A DNA stretch of 49,200 bases from JAQSWP01 sp050185515 (GCA_050185515.1 JBFWZG010000003.1:1-49200); one strand, 5' to 3'; positions 7,697 through 16,072 are shown, counted from the stretch's first letter. Numbers and translations: made by a program. Notes: a model not told the origin generated them from the letters alone.

Positions 7697-10600
7697 ATGA
7701 AGCTCAAGTTCAAGGTCCAGCCCTATCAGACGAATGCCGTCAACGACGTGGTCGACTGCTTTGCCGGGCAGCCCATGACCTCTGCCCTGACCTACCGCAT
7801 CGACCCGGGTGTTGTAAAAAAGGGCCAGCAAATAAGGCCTGAGGCGGAATACCAAGGTTTCAAAAACGCCGACCTCGCGCTGACCGACGTGCAGATCCTA
7901 GAGAACATCCAGAAGGTCCAGCGGCGGCAGAACCTGCCAGTCTCGCAGTCGCTGACAGACTTCACCACCTTTAGCGCCCGGGGCGAGCGCGTACCCGCTC
8001 CGGCACCCTACAAGCGAGACGCACTGGCCGCAGCCCGCGTTCACCTCGACGTCGAGATGGAGACCGGCACGGGCAAGACCTACTGCTACATCAAGTCGAT
8101 TTTCGAGATGAACAAGCGCTATGGCTGGTCGAAGTTCATCATCATGGTGCCGTCGATTGCCATTCGCGAAGGTGTCTACAAGTCGCTGCAGATCACGGCA
8201 GACCACTTCACCGAAAGCTACGGCAAGAAGGCGCGGTTCTTCATCTACAATTCCAAGCGCCTGCACGAGCTGGAGAGCTTTTCGTCCGATGCCGGCATCA
8301 ACGTGATGGTGATCAACATCCAGGCGTTCAACGCGCGCGGGGCCGACAACCGGCGCATCTACGAGGAGCTGGACGACTTCCAATCGCGCAAGCCCATCGA
8401 CGTGATAGCCTCGAACCGGCCGATCCTGATCCTGGACGAGCCGCAGAAGATGGAAGGCGCGGCGACAATGGAGGCGCTGCCAAAGTTCAAGCCGCTGTTC
8501 ATCCTGCGCTATTCGGCGACCCACCGCAGCCAGCACAACCGCATTCACCGGTTGGATGCGCTGGACGCCTACAACCAGAAACTGGTGAAGAAAATCGCGG
8601 TGCGCGGCATCCAGACTCGCGGGCTGGCCGGCACCAACGCCTATCTCTATCTCGAAGGCATCGACATATCGAAGAAGGCGCCCGTGGCACGGATCGAGAT
8701 GGAGGTGAAGCTGAAGTCGGGCGAGATCAAGCGCCAGCTTCGGCGGCTCGAGTTCCGCGACGACCTGTTCGTAGAGTCGGGCGAGCTGGACCAGTATCGC
8801 GGCTTCACAATCAGCCAGATCGACGCCGTCAACGATACGGTCGAATTCACCAACGGGGAAATGCTGAGGGCTGGTGAGGCGAACGGCGACGTCTCCGAGC
8901 GCGACATCCGCCGCATCCAGATCCGCGAGACGATTAAGGCACACCTGGACAAGGAAAAGCAGCTGTTCGCACAGGGCATCAAGGTCCTGTCGCTGTTCTT
9001 CATCGACGAGGTGGTGAAGTACCGGGACTACGACCAGGCCGACGAAAAAGGCGAATATGCCCGGGTCTTCGAGGAAGAGTACGAGTTGCTGAAGGCCGAG
9101 TACCTGTCGGAGCTTGCGATCGACAACGAGGCGTATCGGAAATATCTCGCAGACATCGATCCTGCCAAGACCCACAACGGCTACTTCTCGATCGACAAGA
9201 GGACGAACCGCCTAAAAGACCCCGTCGTTGGCGCCCGGTCGGTCGATTCCGACGACGTGGATGCCTACGACCTGATCCTCAAGGACAAGGAACGCCTGCT
9301 TTCCTTCGCCGAACCTACCCGGTTCATCTTCTCACACTCGGCGCTGCGGGAGGGGTGGGACAACCCGAACGTCTTTGTCATGTGCATGCTGAAACACAGC
9401 GACAACACCATTTCGCGCCGCCAGGAAGTGGGGCGTGGCCTGCGGCTGAGCGTCGATCAACACGGGGACAGGATGGACCACCCGGCGGTGGTGCATGACA
9501 TCAACGTGCTGACCGTAGTCGCAAGCGAGAGCTACACGGACTTCGTGGCCGGGCTGCAGAAGGAGATCGCGAAGACACTGTCGTCGCGCCCGCGGCAGGC
9601 AACCGAGGAGTATTTCACGGGCAAGACACTGGCGACCGAGCATGGCCCGATTGAGGTGACTGCCGCCCTGGCCAAGCAGATCTACCGGTATCTGGTGAAG
9701 AATGACTACACCGATGATGCAGACCAGATCGCAGACGCCTATCACGAGGCCAAGGCCGAGGGGAAACTGGCCGACCTGCCCGAGGACCTCAAACCTCACG
9801 CGGAGCAGGTGTTCCGGCTCATCGAGAGCGTATTCAGCGACGCGCAACTACCCAAGGTCGATGACGGCCGCAAGCCCAAGACCAATCCCCTCAATGCCAA
9901 TTTCGACAAGAAGGAATTCCAGGAGCTCTGGGCGCGGATCAACCGCAAGGCGGTCTATCGGGTGGAGTTCGAATCAGCGGAGTTGATCCGCAAGTGCGTC
10001 AGCGCGCTGGATAGCCAACTGCGCGTCACACCCTTGCAGTACACAGTTCAGGTCGGCCTACAGAACGACGGATTGACCGACGGCCAGCTAAGTAGTGGCG
10101 ACGGTTTTTCGGTCACGAAGACCACGACCGAACACGGTAATTCGATCCATTCCCTGGTGAAGTACGACCTCGTTGGGAAGGTAGCCGAACACGCCCAGCT
10201 GACCCGAGAAACGGCTGCGAACATTCTCGGCCAAATCACTCCGGCGGTTTTCGAGCAGTTCACGAAGAACCCGGAGCACTTTATCGCCGAGGCCTCGCGC
10301 ATCATCGCCGAGCAGAAGGCAGCCATGGTGATTGAGCGGCTCGCCTATGACGAAGTTGATGAACGGTACGACGTCGACATTTTCACGGCGAACCAGACCG
10401 GCCAGGATTTCTCTCGCGCTACGGCGAAGCTCAAGAACCACGTCTACGACTACGCGATCACCGACTCCGATATCGAAAGAGACTTTGTCAAGGAGCTGGA
10501 CACAAGCAGCGAGGTCGTCGTCTACGCCAAACTCCCGCGAGGGTTTCTGATCCCAACCCCGGTCGGGGACTACAACCCAGATTGGGCGATATCCTTCAAG

Positions 10601-10807
10601 GCTGGCAGCGTACGCCACATCTACTTCGTCGCCGAAACGAAGGGCACGATGTCCACAATGAAGTTGCGCGAGATCGAGAAGACGAAGATTGGATGCGCCC
10701 GCAAGTTCTTCGACGAGATCAGCAAGCGGATCAAGGCGGATCGTGTGAAGTACGATGTTGTGACTGACTACGGCAAGCTGATGGACCTGGTCGGGCGTGC
10801 GGCATGA
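7697..10807 (+). CDS. res: Type III restriction enzyme Res (helicase-endonuclease)
   Basis: This 1036-residue protein has the features of type III Res. It shows Walker A at about 122 (METGTGKTY), the characteristic DEPQ motif II at about 246 (ILILDEPQKM), motif III YSATHR at about 276, a motif VI-like SRRQEVGRGLRL at about 575, and a C-terminal PD-(D/E)xK nuclease (GDYNPDWAI at about 957, AETKG at about 980). Res cuts unmodified DNA after ATP-driven communication between two Mod-bound inversely oriented sites. All key residues are present, so it should be active. It follows mod by 9 bp. The end overlaps a possible decayed gene (ATGA at 10804). Confidence 0.94.
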   Translation: MKLKFKVQPYQTNAVNDVVDCFAGQPMTSALTYRIDPGVVKKGQQIRPEAEYQGFKNADLALTDVQILENIQKVQRRQNLPVSQSLTDFTTFSARGERVPAPAPYKRDALAAARVHLDVEMETGTGKTYCYIKSIFEMNKRYGWSKFIIMVPSIAIREGVYKSLQITADHFTESYGKKARFFIYNSKRLHELESFSSDAGINVMVINIQAFNARGADNRRIYEELDDFQSRKPIDVIASNRPILILDEPQKMEGAATMEALPKFKPLFILRYSATHRSQHNRIHRLDALDAYNQKLVKKIAVRGIQTRGLAGTNAYLYLEGIDISKKAPVARIEMEVKLKSGEIKRQLRRLEFRDDLFVESGELDQYRGFTISQIDAVNDTVEFTNGEMLRAGEANGDVSERDIRRIQIRETIKAHLDKEKQLFAQGIKVLSLFFIDEVVKYRDYDQADEKGEYARVFEEEYELLKAEYLSELAIDNEAYRKYLADIDPAKTHNGYFSIDKRTNRLKDPVVGARSVDSDDVDAYDLILKDKERLLSFAEPTRFIFSHSALREGWDNPNVFVMCMLKHSDNTISRRQEVGRGLRLSVDQHGDRMDHPAVVHDINVLTVVASESYTDFVAGLQKEIAKTLSSRPRQATEEYFTGKTLATEHGPIEVTAALAKQIYRYLVKNDYTDDADQIADAYHEAKAEGKLADLPEDLKPHAEQVFRLIESVFSDAQLPKVDDGRKPKTNPLNANFDKKEFQELWARINRKAVYRVEFESAELIRKCVSALDSQLRVTPLQYTVQVGLQNDGLTDGQLSSGDGFSVTKTTTEHGNSIHSLVKYDLVGKVAEHAQLTRETAANILGQITPAVFEQFTKNPEHFIAEASRIIAEQKAAMVIERLAYDEVDERYDVDIFTANQTGQDFSRATAKLKNHVYDYAITDSDIERDFVKELDTSSEVVVYAKLPRGFLIPTPVGDYNPDWAISFKAGSVRHIYFVAETKGTMSTMKLREIEKTKIGCARKFFDEISKRIKADRVKYDVVTDYGKLMDLVGRAA

Positions 10808-11032
10808 ACAAGCTCTGTTGCCGACTGGGAGGCCAACCAGGATAACGCTCCGGTCGTCGAAGATGAGGTGATGGGAGATTTAGGCGCAGAACAATTGGAC
10901 TGCAGCTGTTTTGCCCGCGGTTATCGAAGGGGATCCCAAATCGATCTGAGGCAGGCGGGAACAATCTCTTTGTCCTTCAATGACTTAAGATTCCGCACTG
11001 CCGCCGGTTCAGTCCAGAGGTCGGGAGAATAA
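10804..11032 (+). pseudogene. Possible frameshifted small gene after res
   Basis: An ATG overlapping the res stop (ATGA) opens a frame that ends after 13 codons. Dropping one base near 10816 joins its first four codons to a 71-codon open frame (ADWEANQDNAPVVEDE and onward) ending at TAA 11030-11032. The ATGA coupling repeats the style of the earlier island genes, which suggests a sixth operon gene broken by a 1-bp insertion or a sequencing error. The product is unrecognised and the coding case is weak. Confidence 0.3.
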
Positions 11033-11086
11033 GGGCGGAGAGAGAACCCTCGGAGCCGAGTTTCGAGGCGGCGCAGTCCAGAGGTC
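11010..11086. repeat. 13-bp direct repeat near the island edge
   Basis: CAGTCCAGAGGTC occurs at 11010-11022 and again at 11074-11086, 64 bp apart, in the roughly 130-bp non-coding stretch between the decayed gene and the tRNA. It could be a small tandem duplication or binding sites for the island recombinase. Apart from these repeats I see nothing in 11033-11160. Confidence 0.4.
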
Positions 11087-11160
11087 TGCGCCCGAACCGC
11101 GCGATTTCTGGGCATTTTGGCCCCGCCTGCGAACGCGGAGAGCGTTCTGCAGGGTAGAAT

Positions 11161-11253
11161 TGGCGGAGGGGAAGGGATTCGAACCCTCGATACCAGTTAT
11201 CCCGGTATAACGGTTTAGCAAACCGTCGCCTTCGACCACTCGGCCACCCCTCC
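11161..11253 (-). tRNA. tRNA-Ser (anticodon GCT)
   Basis: This 93-nt gene on the minus strand starts GGAGGGGTGGCCGAG and ends CCCTCCGCCA with an encoded CCA. The acceptor stem GGAGGGG pairs with CCCCTCC. The anticodon loop reads TTTGCTAAA (GCT, serine AGC/AGU codons). The T loop is GGTTCGAATCC, and a long variable arm (ACCGGGATAACTGGT) is diagnostic of class II tRNA-Ser. Its 3' end faces the accessory island, the usual geometry for islands integrated at tRNA genes. Confidence 0.97.
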
Positions 11254-11407
11254 AAAGGCGTCCGTTTAAGGCCCCAGGGTCATCAACCACGGCGGATGCG
11301 CGGTCGTTCTAGCCTTCCGCAGGCACCCGCGTCAACCAGCACAATCCTGCGCAGGCGGTTGATTTTTCGGTGGAATCGCGCCCAAGCGACTGCACGTAGA
11401 CAAAAGG

Positions 11408-11437
11408 AAGGGCGCGCCATGGCTGTGGCGCGCCCTT
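11408..11437 (-). terminator. Rho-independent terminator
   Basis: A perfect 12-bp inverted repeat (AAGGGCGCGCCA at 11408-11419, complement at 11426-11437) with a 6-nt loop is followed on the minus strand by TTCCTTTTG. It lies 18 bp after the stop of the upstream minus-strand gene. Confidence 0.85.
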
Positions 11438-11455
11438 ATTCGGCGATATCTTGAT

Positions 11456-11899
11456 CTACAAACTGGCGGCCGTGGTGGCGCAACCCATCTGCGCAACGGA
11501 CGGCGCCTCGAAGACCATGGCCTCGAGCGGCACGTCGCGGGCGGTCAGGTAGGCTGTGACCCAAGTCAGACGATCCATGGAAACCAGGGCTTCCGTCTGG
11601 CTTTTTGGCTCGCCGCCCTGAATTCGGAGGAACAGCGTTCCTTTCTGGGGATACGCAGCCGCAGCCGCATCCAGCACCTCTTCGGCAACCGGTGTCAGTT
11701 CCGACGAGTTGGCCGCGAACGGGATTACGAACACATCGGCCACGTTCTCGCTTGCCGCAGCGTTCATCAGCCCGGGCAGGCGGCAGCCGATCTCGCCGGA
11801 CATTGGCAATGCGCTTGCGCCTGCAACCAGGCCAAGCGCCAGTCCGCCGGCCACCACGCTGGTCAGAATGAACTTCTCGACATTCGATCTGGTCCGCAT
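11456..11899 (-). CDS. Secreted protein with a degenerate OmpA-like domain
   Basis: The start at 11899 is preceded by AAAGGAGG at ideal spacing, so an upstream in-frame ATG at 11932 is not used. The 147-residue product begins with a basic n-region and a hydrophobic stretch (FILTSVVAGGLALGLVAGASALP), a Sec signal peptide. The mature part has FAANSSELTPVAEEVLDAAA and a later MDRLTWVTAYLTARDVP, which mimic the spacing of OmpA peptidoglycan-binding domains, but the usual conserved Asp/Arg residues are not clear. A GSR-like promoter lies 40 bp upstream and a strong terminator follows. It is probably a periplasmic stress protein. Confidence 0.75.
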   Translation of the reverse strand: MRTRSNVEKFILTSVVAGGLALGLVAGASALPMSGEIGCRLPGLMNAAASENVADVFVIPFAANSSELTPVAEEVLDAAAAAYPQKGTLFLRIQGGEPKSQTEALVSMDRLTWVTAYLTARDVPLEAMVFEAPSVAQMGCATTAASL

Positions 11900-11938
11900 G
11901 ACGAACCTCCTTTCGGTTTGCCGAATACTCACCCTAAT

Positions 11939-11964
11939 AACACCGATACCCGTCTTCCGGTTCC
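11939..11964 (-). promoter_or_regulatory. Candidate GSR (EcfG) promoter, OmpA-like gene
   Basis: On the minus strand this reads GGAAC, 17 nt, TGTT. The -35 is perfect and the -10 deviates at its first base, as it does in front of ecfG. The -10 is 39 bp upstream of the start codon. Confidence 0.55.
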
Positions 11965-12014
11965 CCCGGGCAGACGGGTATCTAATTGTTTTTAAAGACG
12001 AAATTGAGGCTGGT

Positions 12015-12194
12015 TTATGGCGCCCGCGGGGGCTTTCCGCGAACCAGGTTCACAATCAGGCTGATGACGAAAAGCACCAGGAAGATGAAAAAAAGTATCT
12101 TCGCGATGGCGGCGAAATCGGCGGCAATACCACCGAATCCGAACAACGCAGCGATCAGCGCGAACACCAGAAATGCCAGAGCCCATTGCAGCAT
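12015..12194 (-). CDS. DUF1328 (UPF0391) small membrane protein
   Basis: This 59-residue protein has two hydrophobic helices (MLQWALAFLVFALIAALFGF and ILFFIFLVLFVISLIVNL) separated by GGIAADFAAIAK. This is the signature of the DUF1328/UPF0391 family, common in proteobacterial stress regulons and of unknown biochemical role. AGGA precedes the ATG. The start is 17 bp after the stop of the PRC-barrel gene, so the two are cotranscribed from the GSR promoter at 12919-12943. Its length is normal for the family. Confidence 0.9.
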   Translation of the reverse strand: MLQWALAFLVFALIAALFGFGGIAADFAAIAKILFFIFLVLFVISLIVNLVRGKPPRAP

Positions 12195-12211
12195 GATTTT
12201 CCTGGCGGACG

Positions 12212-12880
12212 TTAGCCCGCCACCTCCTTCCAGACCTTTTCAAGTTCGGTGACGGCTTCGTCGAAAGATGCCTGCGCGTCAGCCCAGCTCTCGCGTCCAG
12301 CAGATTTGACCTTGTCCCATTCGACTTCAACGCGATCCCAGGCGTCATTGAGCCGATCGCGGGCCGAACGATAGCTCGCGCTGGTCTCGTCAACCGCCTT
12401 CTGAGAGAAGCCATCGATCTTGGATCGCCATTCCCGCACCGTCCTGTCGACCTCCGCGCGGGTCTTCGTGCCGCTCAGATTAACCTCGGCGTTCGCGAGG
12501 GCTGAGCTTGCGGGCCGATACTCCCTGGCTTGCGACAGGCTTTCTTTGGTAGCGCCAGGCAGGGTTACCCTGCCCCCGTCGATCACAAACCGATCCATGG
12601 GCAATTCGACCTGCTTCGCCCCGATGCCAAGAAAGCCCCCGACGTCCACCACTACCGCGAGAACGCGATAACGGCCGTCGAGGATCAAGCTATCGATGGT
12701 GCCAATTTTCTCGCCGGCATCGTTCGTCACTGAGGCGCCGATAAGCGTGTCGGTCGAGAGGGTCGCCTCGGCCGTCGCGGCGGATGATCTTCCCGCGGTT
12801 TGAGCAATGGAAGCGTCAACCCAGCCAATGCCGAGCGCCGTGGCGGCAAACATCGCGACTGGGACCATCCAGGCCTGCAT
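12212..12880 (-). CDS. PRC-barrel domain protein with signal peptide
   Basis: The start at 12880 has a GAGG box 10 nt upstream. The 222-residue product begins MQAWMVPVAMFAATALGIGW, a signal peptide or anchor, followed by a PRC-barrel at about residues 42-105 (TDTLIGASVTNDAGEKIGTI then LVVDVGGFLGIGAK-type sheets). The last 80 residues are charged and helical (REWRSKIDGF, ARDRLNDAWDRVEVEWDKVK) and probably coiled. PRC-barrels in small envelope proteins are frequent in alphaproteobacterial stress regulons. The in-frame extension to 13027 overlaps the promoter and is rejected. It is probably periplasmic, with unknown ligand. Confidence 0.85.
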   Translation of the reverse strand: MQAWMVPVAMFAATALGIGWVDASIAQTAGRSSAATAEATLSTDTLIGASVTNDAGEKIGTIDSLILDGRYRVLAVVVDVGGFLGIGAKQVELPMDRFVIDGGRVTLPGATKESLSQAREYRPASSALANAEVNLSGTKTRAEVDRTVREWRSKIDGFSQKAVDETSASYRSARDRLNDAWDRVEVEWDKVKSAGRESWADAQASFDEAVTELEKVWKEVAG

Positions 12881-12918
12881 CAGGCAAATTCCTCTTTCCG
12901 AAGATGTCGCTGCAACCG

Positions 12919-12943
12919 AACGCGAAACTCGCGCCCCGGTTCC
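12919..12943 (-). promoter_or_regulatory. GSR (EcfG) promoter of the PRC-barrel/DUF1328 operon
   Basis: The minus strand reads GGAAC, 16 nt, CGTT, an exact match to the alphaproteobacterial GSR consensus. The -10 ends 39 bp upstream of the PRC-barrel start. Confidence 0.85.
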
Positions 12944-12959
12944 GCCAATTCCGGCACGG

Positions 12960-13199
12960 CTAGGCGTGATCGTCCTGCCGGAACGGACGCCGCTGGCGAG
13001 CGGCGTCGATCTTTCGGGCCAGTTCATCCAGGTCGCCCGCTTCTCCCAGGACCGAATTCGTAGCCGCAGTCCTCAATCCTTGCAGCAGCTGGCGCATCCG
13101 GGCCGAGGCCTCGGCCCGCTGCTTGGTATTCTCTTCGTCGAACGTCCCGCAAGATCCCTCCACGATCTTCTCGGTCAGCGTCGGGTTTTCGCCATCCAT
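12960..13199 (-). CDS. Small hypothetical protein of the stress cluster
   Basis: This 79-residue hydrophilic protein starts at 13199 (MDGENPTLTEKIVEG), with GGAG 14 nt upstream. It has charged helical stretches (EENTKQRAEASARMRQLLQGL) and ends in basic and acidic residues (RQRRPFRQDDHA). There is no signal peptide or membrane segment. I do not recognise the family. An exact GSR promoter upstream makes it a likely EcfG regulon member. Confidence 0.7.
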   Translation of the reverse strand: MDGENPTLTEKIVEGSCGTFDEENTKQRAEASARMRQLLQGLRTAATNSVLGEAGDLDELARKIDAARQRRPFRQDDHA

Positions 13200-13311
13200 G
13201 ATACTGAAACTCCAATGAACTCCGTCGTCCTGACACCCCTTCGCCGACACAACGACGCAAACCGCACATGGTTTCTCGCCAAACCTGCCTGATCTCCGGC
13301 GGATAGGCGAA

Positions 13312-13336
13312 AACGAGCCTGCTGCGGCCCGGTTCC
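13312..13336 (-). promoter_or_regulatory. GSR (EcfG) promoter of the 79-residue gene
   Basis: The minus strand reads GGAAC, 16 nt, CGTT, an exact consensus match, about 110 bp upstream of the start at 13199. It sits in the 312-bp gap between this gene and phyR. Confidence 0.8.
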
Positions 13337-13438
13337 ACCAATCATACGGAATTTTTTACTCGCGCCGGAATTGTGCGGAATGCAAGTTTTTGCTCTAAAT
13401 GAGCCCGCTTCCGGCGTCTTTCGGAACCTCTCCCGTCA

Positions 13439-13461
13439 GGGCGCATGCCATCTTTGCGCCC
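13439..13461. other. Inverted repeat in the phyR leader
   Basis: GGGCGCA and TGCGCCC, 7-bp arms separated by 9 nt, lie 50 bp before the phyR ATG. There is no T tract, so it is not a terminator. It could be an mRNA hairpin or a regulator site. No GSR promoter is visible in front of phyR. Confidence 0.3.
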
Positions 13462-13511
13462 CGTTCTCGTGCTGATTACCGCGCAGCAAAGCGCTGCCTA
13501 AGGAACAGGAA

Positions 13512-14291
13512 ATGCCCATCGGATCCCGCGAAATCGCCGCCGCTCTCCCTTTTCTCCGGCGCTACGCACGCGCCCTGACCGGCAGCCAGGGTATCGGCGA
13601 CCAGTATGTCAGGATCATGCTCGAGATGATCGTCGAGGACCCGTCGCACCTGCCGGATGACGGCGACGTCGGCCGCGAGGTGTTCCGCCTGTTCCATCGC
13701 GTGTGGGACCGGGCCAACCCGAACACCCTGTACCGCGAACCCGATCAGGCCGGGATTGACCCGACGATCCGCGAACTGCCGCCGCGGCAGCGCCAGGTGC
13801 TGCTGCTGGTCGCGCTTGAAGGGTATTCCTTCCCTGACGTGGCCTACGTAATGGGCATCTCCGAGGACGAAGCCCGCGAACTGTTCAATGACGTGCAGCG
13901 CGACATCGAAGGACAGTCGCCCTCGCCCATCATGATCATCGAGGACGAGAAGATCATTGCGCTCGATATCGCGTCCATCGTCGAGGAAATGGGCCACTCG
14001 GTCGTCGGGATCGCCGAACGCGAGCGCGATGCTGTCGCTCTCGCCCAGCGCACCAAACCGCATCTGATCCTGGCCGATATTCAGCTCAAGGACGGCGACA
14101 ACGGCATCGCCGCCGTGCAGCGCATCCTGCTCGACCACGACGCGCCTGTAATCTTCATAACCGCCTATCCCGAACAGCTGCTCACCGGCGAAGCGCCGGA
14201 GCCGGCTTTCGTGATCGCTAAGCCATTCGCGCCGGAGACGGTGAAGGCCGCCATCTCGCAGGCGCTCTATGTCCGCAAAGACGGAATCTGA
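13512..14291 (+). CDS. phyR: PhyR, general stress response anti-anti-sigma response regulator
   Basis: This 259-residue protein combines an EcfG-like sigma mimic (about 1-125; AAALPFLRRYARALTG, then PPRQRQVLLLVALEGYSFPDVAYVM) that lacks a functional DNA-binding helix, and a receiver domain (about 138-255). The phosphoacceptor is the Asp in ILADIQL at about 188, with the conserved Thr in FITAYPE and Lys in IAKPF at about 236. When phosphorylated, the sigma-like domain sequesters the anti-sigma factor NepR and frees EcfG. AAGGAACAGGAA precedes the ATG. The kinase gene begins 23 bp inside its 3' end. Domain order and motifs make the call secure. Confidence 0.96.
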   Translation: MPIGSREIAAALPFLRRYARALTGSQGIGDQYVRIMLEMIVEDPSHLPDDGDVGREVFRLFHRVWDRANPNTLYREPDQAGIDPTIRELPPRQRQVLLLVALEGYSFPDVAYVMGISEDEARELFNDVQRDIEGQSPSPIMIIEDEKIIALDIASIVEEMGHSVVGIAERERDAVALAQRTKPHLILADIQLKDGDNGIAAVQRILLDHDAPVIFITAYPEQLLTGEAPEPAFVIAKPFAPETVKAAISQALYVRKDGI

Positions 14292-16068
14292 CGCGCCCGA
14301 CGAGCCCTCGGCGGGCGCCGCAGGTCCGGACCGGCAGCCGCCGCACACGGCGCGGCTGTCGCTGCGGGTGCGCCTGCTGCTGCTGGTCGTGCTGGCGACC
14401 GTGCCGGCGATCGTCGCCAGTACGGTAACCGCTTTCACGCGCTACGAGTCCGACCTGAACGGCATCCGCGCCAACCTGCGCGCACTGTCGATACTTGCGG
14501 TCAATCGCCACCTGGAGACGCTCGCGCAGACCAACAGCCTGCTGCAGACTGTCGCCCGGCTTCCGGAGATCGTGTCGCTAGATGCGCAGCGCTGCCCGGT
14601 CGTTCTGTCCCGCCTGCACGGCGAGTTCGCGGAACGCTACACCAACATCGCCGTCGTCGAACGCGAGGGCGCCATCCGCTGCAGCGCAGTGCCGATCGAG
14701 CCTGGGCGCAAATACTCCAATCCGGAGCAACTGCGCACCACCCTGGCGCAGAACCGGTTCGTCATCGGTGGCATCATCGTCGGCGGCCTCAGCGGCGAGC
14801 GCCTGCTGAGCGCGGCGACGCCGATTGGCAACGCCGGAGGACCGCCGGAATCCGTCGTCATCACAGGCATCCGCGCCAGCTACCTCAACGGCATTTTCGA
14901 CAGCTACCAGTTGCCGGCCGGATCGCAGATCGCTCTGGTCGACAAGAGCGGCGAGCCGCTCGCCAACCCGAGCACGGAGGCGTGGCGGCTGCCTTCCCCT
15001 TCCAGGATCGTCGCCGCGCTCGCCAGCGGCACCCGGGAGTTCGCCCACGACGCCGGCGGGCAGCCCTACCTGGTCGTGCTGAACCCGATCGGCGACTACG
15101 ACGTGTATGTTCTGGCTGCCCTGCCCAGCGACGTCGCCACCGGCCCGGTGACGTGGCGGCTGATCATCGACATGGGGCAGATCCTCGCCTTCGCCCTGCT
15201 CGCCGCGATCGGCGCCCTGCTGGGCGCACGCTACCTCGTGCTCTCTCCCATTGCCCGTTTTCGCGGCGCCGTGCGCGCCTATCGCCGCGACGGCCGCAGC
15301 TTTTCCTTCGAGCGCGCCAAGGCGCCGCAGGAGATCGTCGAGCTTGCCGACGAATTCGCCACCATGGCGCGCGACGTCGAGGCGCGGCAGGAGAACCTGC
15401 AGGCGCTGCTGCGCCAGCGCGATCTGCTGGTGCGCGAGACCAATCACCGGGTGAAGAACAATCTGCAGATCGTGGCCTCGCTGCTGTCGCTGCAATCGCG
15501 CCGCATCACCGAGCCTGGCGCCAAAGCGCAGTTCGACCTGGCGCGGCAGCGCGTCGCGACGCTGGCGTTGCTGCACCGCCATCTCTATGAGCAACGCGAC
15601 ACGGAAACGGTCAATCTGCGAACCTTCTTCGAACAGCTGATGGTCCAGCTGGTGGCGGCGCTGGGCCATCGCGCCCGCTACGAGGTCGATGTTCCCGACT
15701 TTCGCGTCCCGCCGTCGATCGCCATCCCGCTTGGTCTGATCGTCACCGAAGCGGTGACCAACACGATCAAGTACGCCTTTCCCGACGGCCGCCAGGGAAG
15801 TGTTCGACTGACCGTGACGATCGCCAACGGGCGCGGCCATCTTGCGATCGAGGACGACGGCATCGGGCTCGGCGGAGACAGCTCCGCCGGTCATGGCATG
15901 GGCGACGTGCTGATGCGCGGCTTCGCCGATCAGGTGTCTGGCACGTTGTCGGTCGACGCGCCCGCCGGCGGCGGCACGCGCATCTCGCTCGATTTCCAGT
16001 TGGAGGAGCCGGCCGAAACGTCCGACGAGGCGAGTGACGCTCCCGCCCGTGACGCGCCGCAGACCTAG
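14269..16068 (+). CDS. HWE/HisKA_2-type sensor histidine kinase, probable PhyR kinase
   Basis: This 599-residue membrane kinase has a transmembrane helix at about 32-52 (LLLLVVLATVPAIVA), a periplasmic sensor of about 250 residues, a second helix at about 305-325 (ILAFALLAAIGALLGARYLV), a HAMP-like linker, and a HisKA_2 dimerisation domain with the phospho-accepting His at 393 (RETNHRVKNNLQI). The ATPase domain retains the N box (EAVTNTIKYAF) and G1 box (EDDGIGL). It overlaps phyR by 23 bp and so is a single unit with it, the usual arrangement for the cognate GSR kinase. The sensed signal is unknown. It converges on the anti-sigma gene, with 4 bp between stops. Confidence 0.9.
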   Translation: MSAKTESDAPDEPSAGAAGPDRQPPHTARLSLRVRLLLLVVLATVPAIVASTVTAFTRYESDLNGIRANLRALSILAVNRHLETLAQTNSLLQTVARLPEIVSLDAQRCPVVLSRLHGEFAERYTNIAVVEREGAIRCSAVPIEPGRKYSNPEQLRTTLAQNRFVIGGIIVGGLSGERLLSAATPIGNAGGPPESVVITGIRASYLNGIFDSYQLPAGSQIALVDKSGEPLANPSTEAWRLPSPSRIVAALASGTREFAHDAGGQPYLVVLNPIGDYDVYVLAALPSDVATGPVTWRLIIDMGQILAFALLAAIGALLGARYLVLSPIARFRGAVRAYRRDGRSFSFERAKAPQEIVELADEFATMARDVEARQENLQALLRQRDLLVRETNHRVKNNLQIVASLLSLQSRRITEPGAKAQFDLARQRVATLALLHRHLYEQRDTETVNLRTFFEQLMVQLVAALGHRARYEVDVPDFRVPPSIAIPLGLIVTEAVTNTIKYAFPDGRQGSVRLTVTIANGRGHLAIEDDGIGLGGDSSAGHGMGDVLMRGFADQVSGTLSVDAPAGGGTRISLDFQLEEPAETSDEASDAPARDAPQT

Positions 16069-16072
16069 AACG

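Noticed and set aside
7898..9175. Long minus-strand open frame opposite res
   Set aside because: High-GC antisense shadow: the plus-strand protein has all type III Res motifs, and the minus product has no recognisable domain or ribosome binding site.
13424..13450. GGAAC upstream of phyR as a GSR promoter
   Set aside because: The bases 16-17 nt downstream are CATG, with no GTT, so the -10 is absent.
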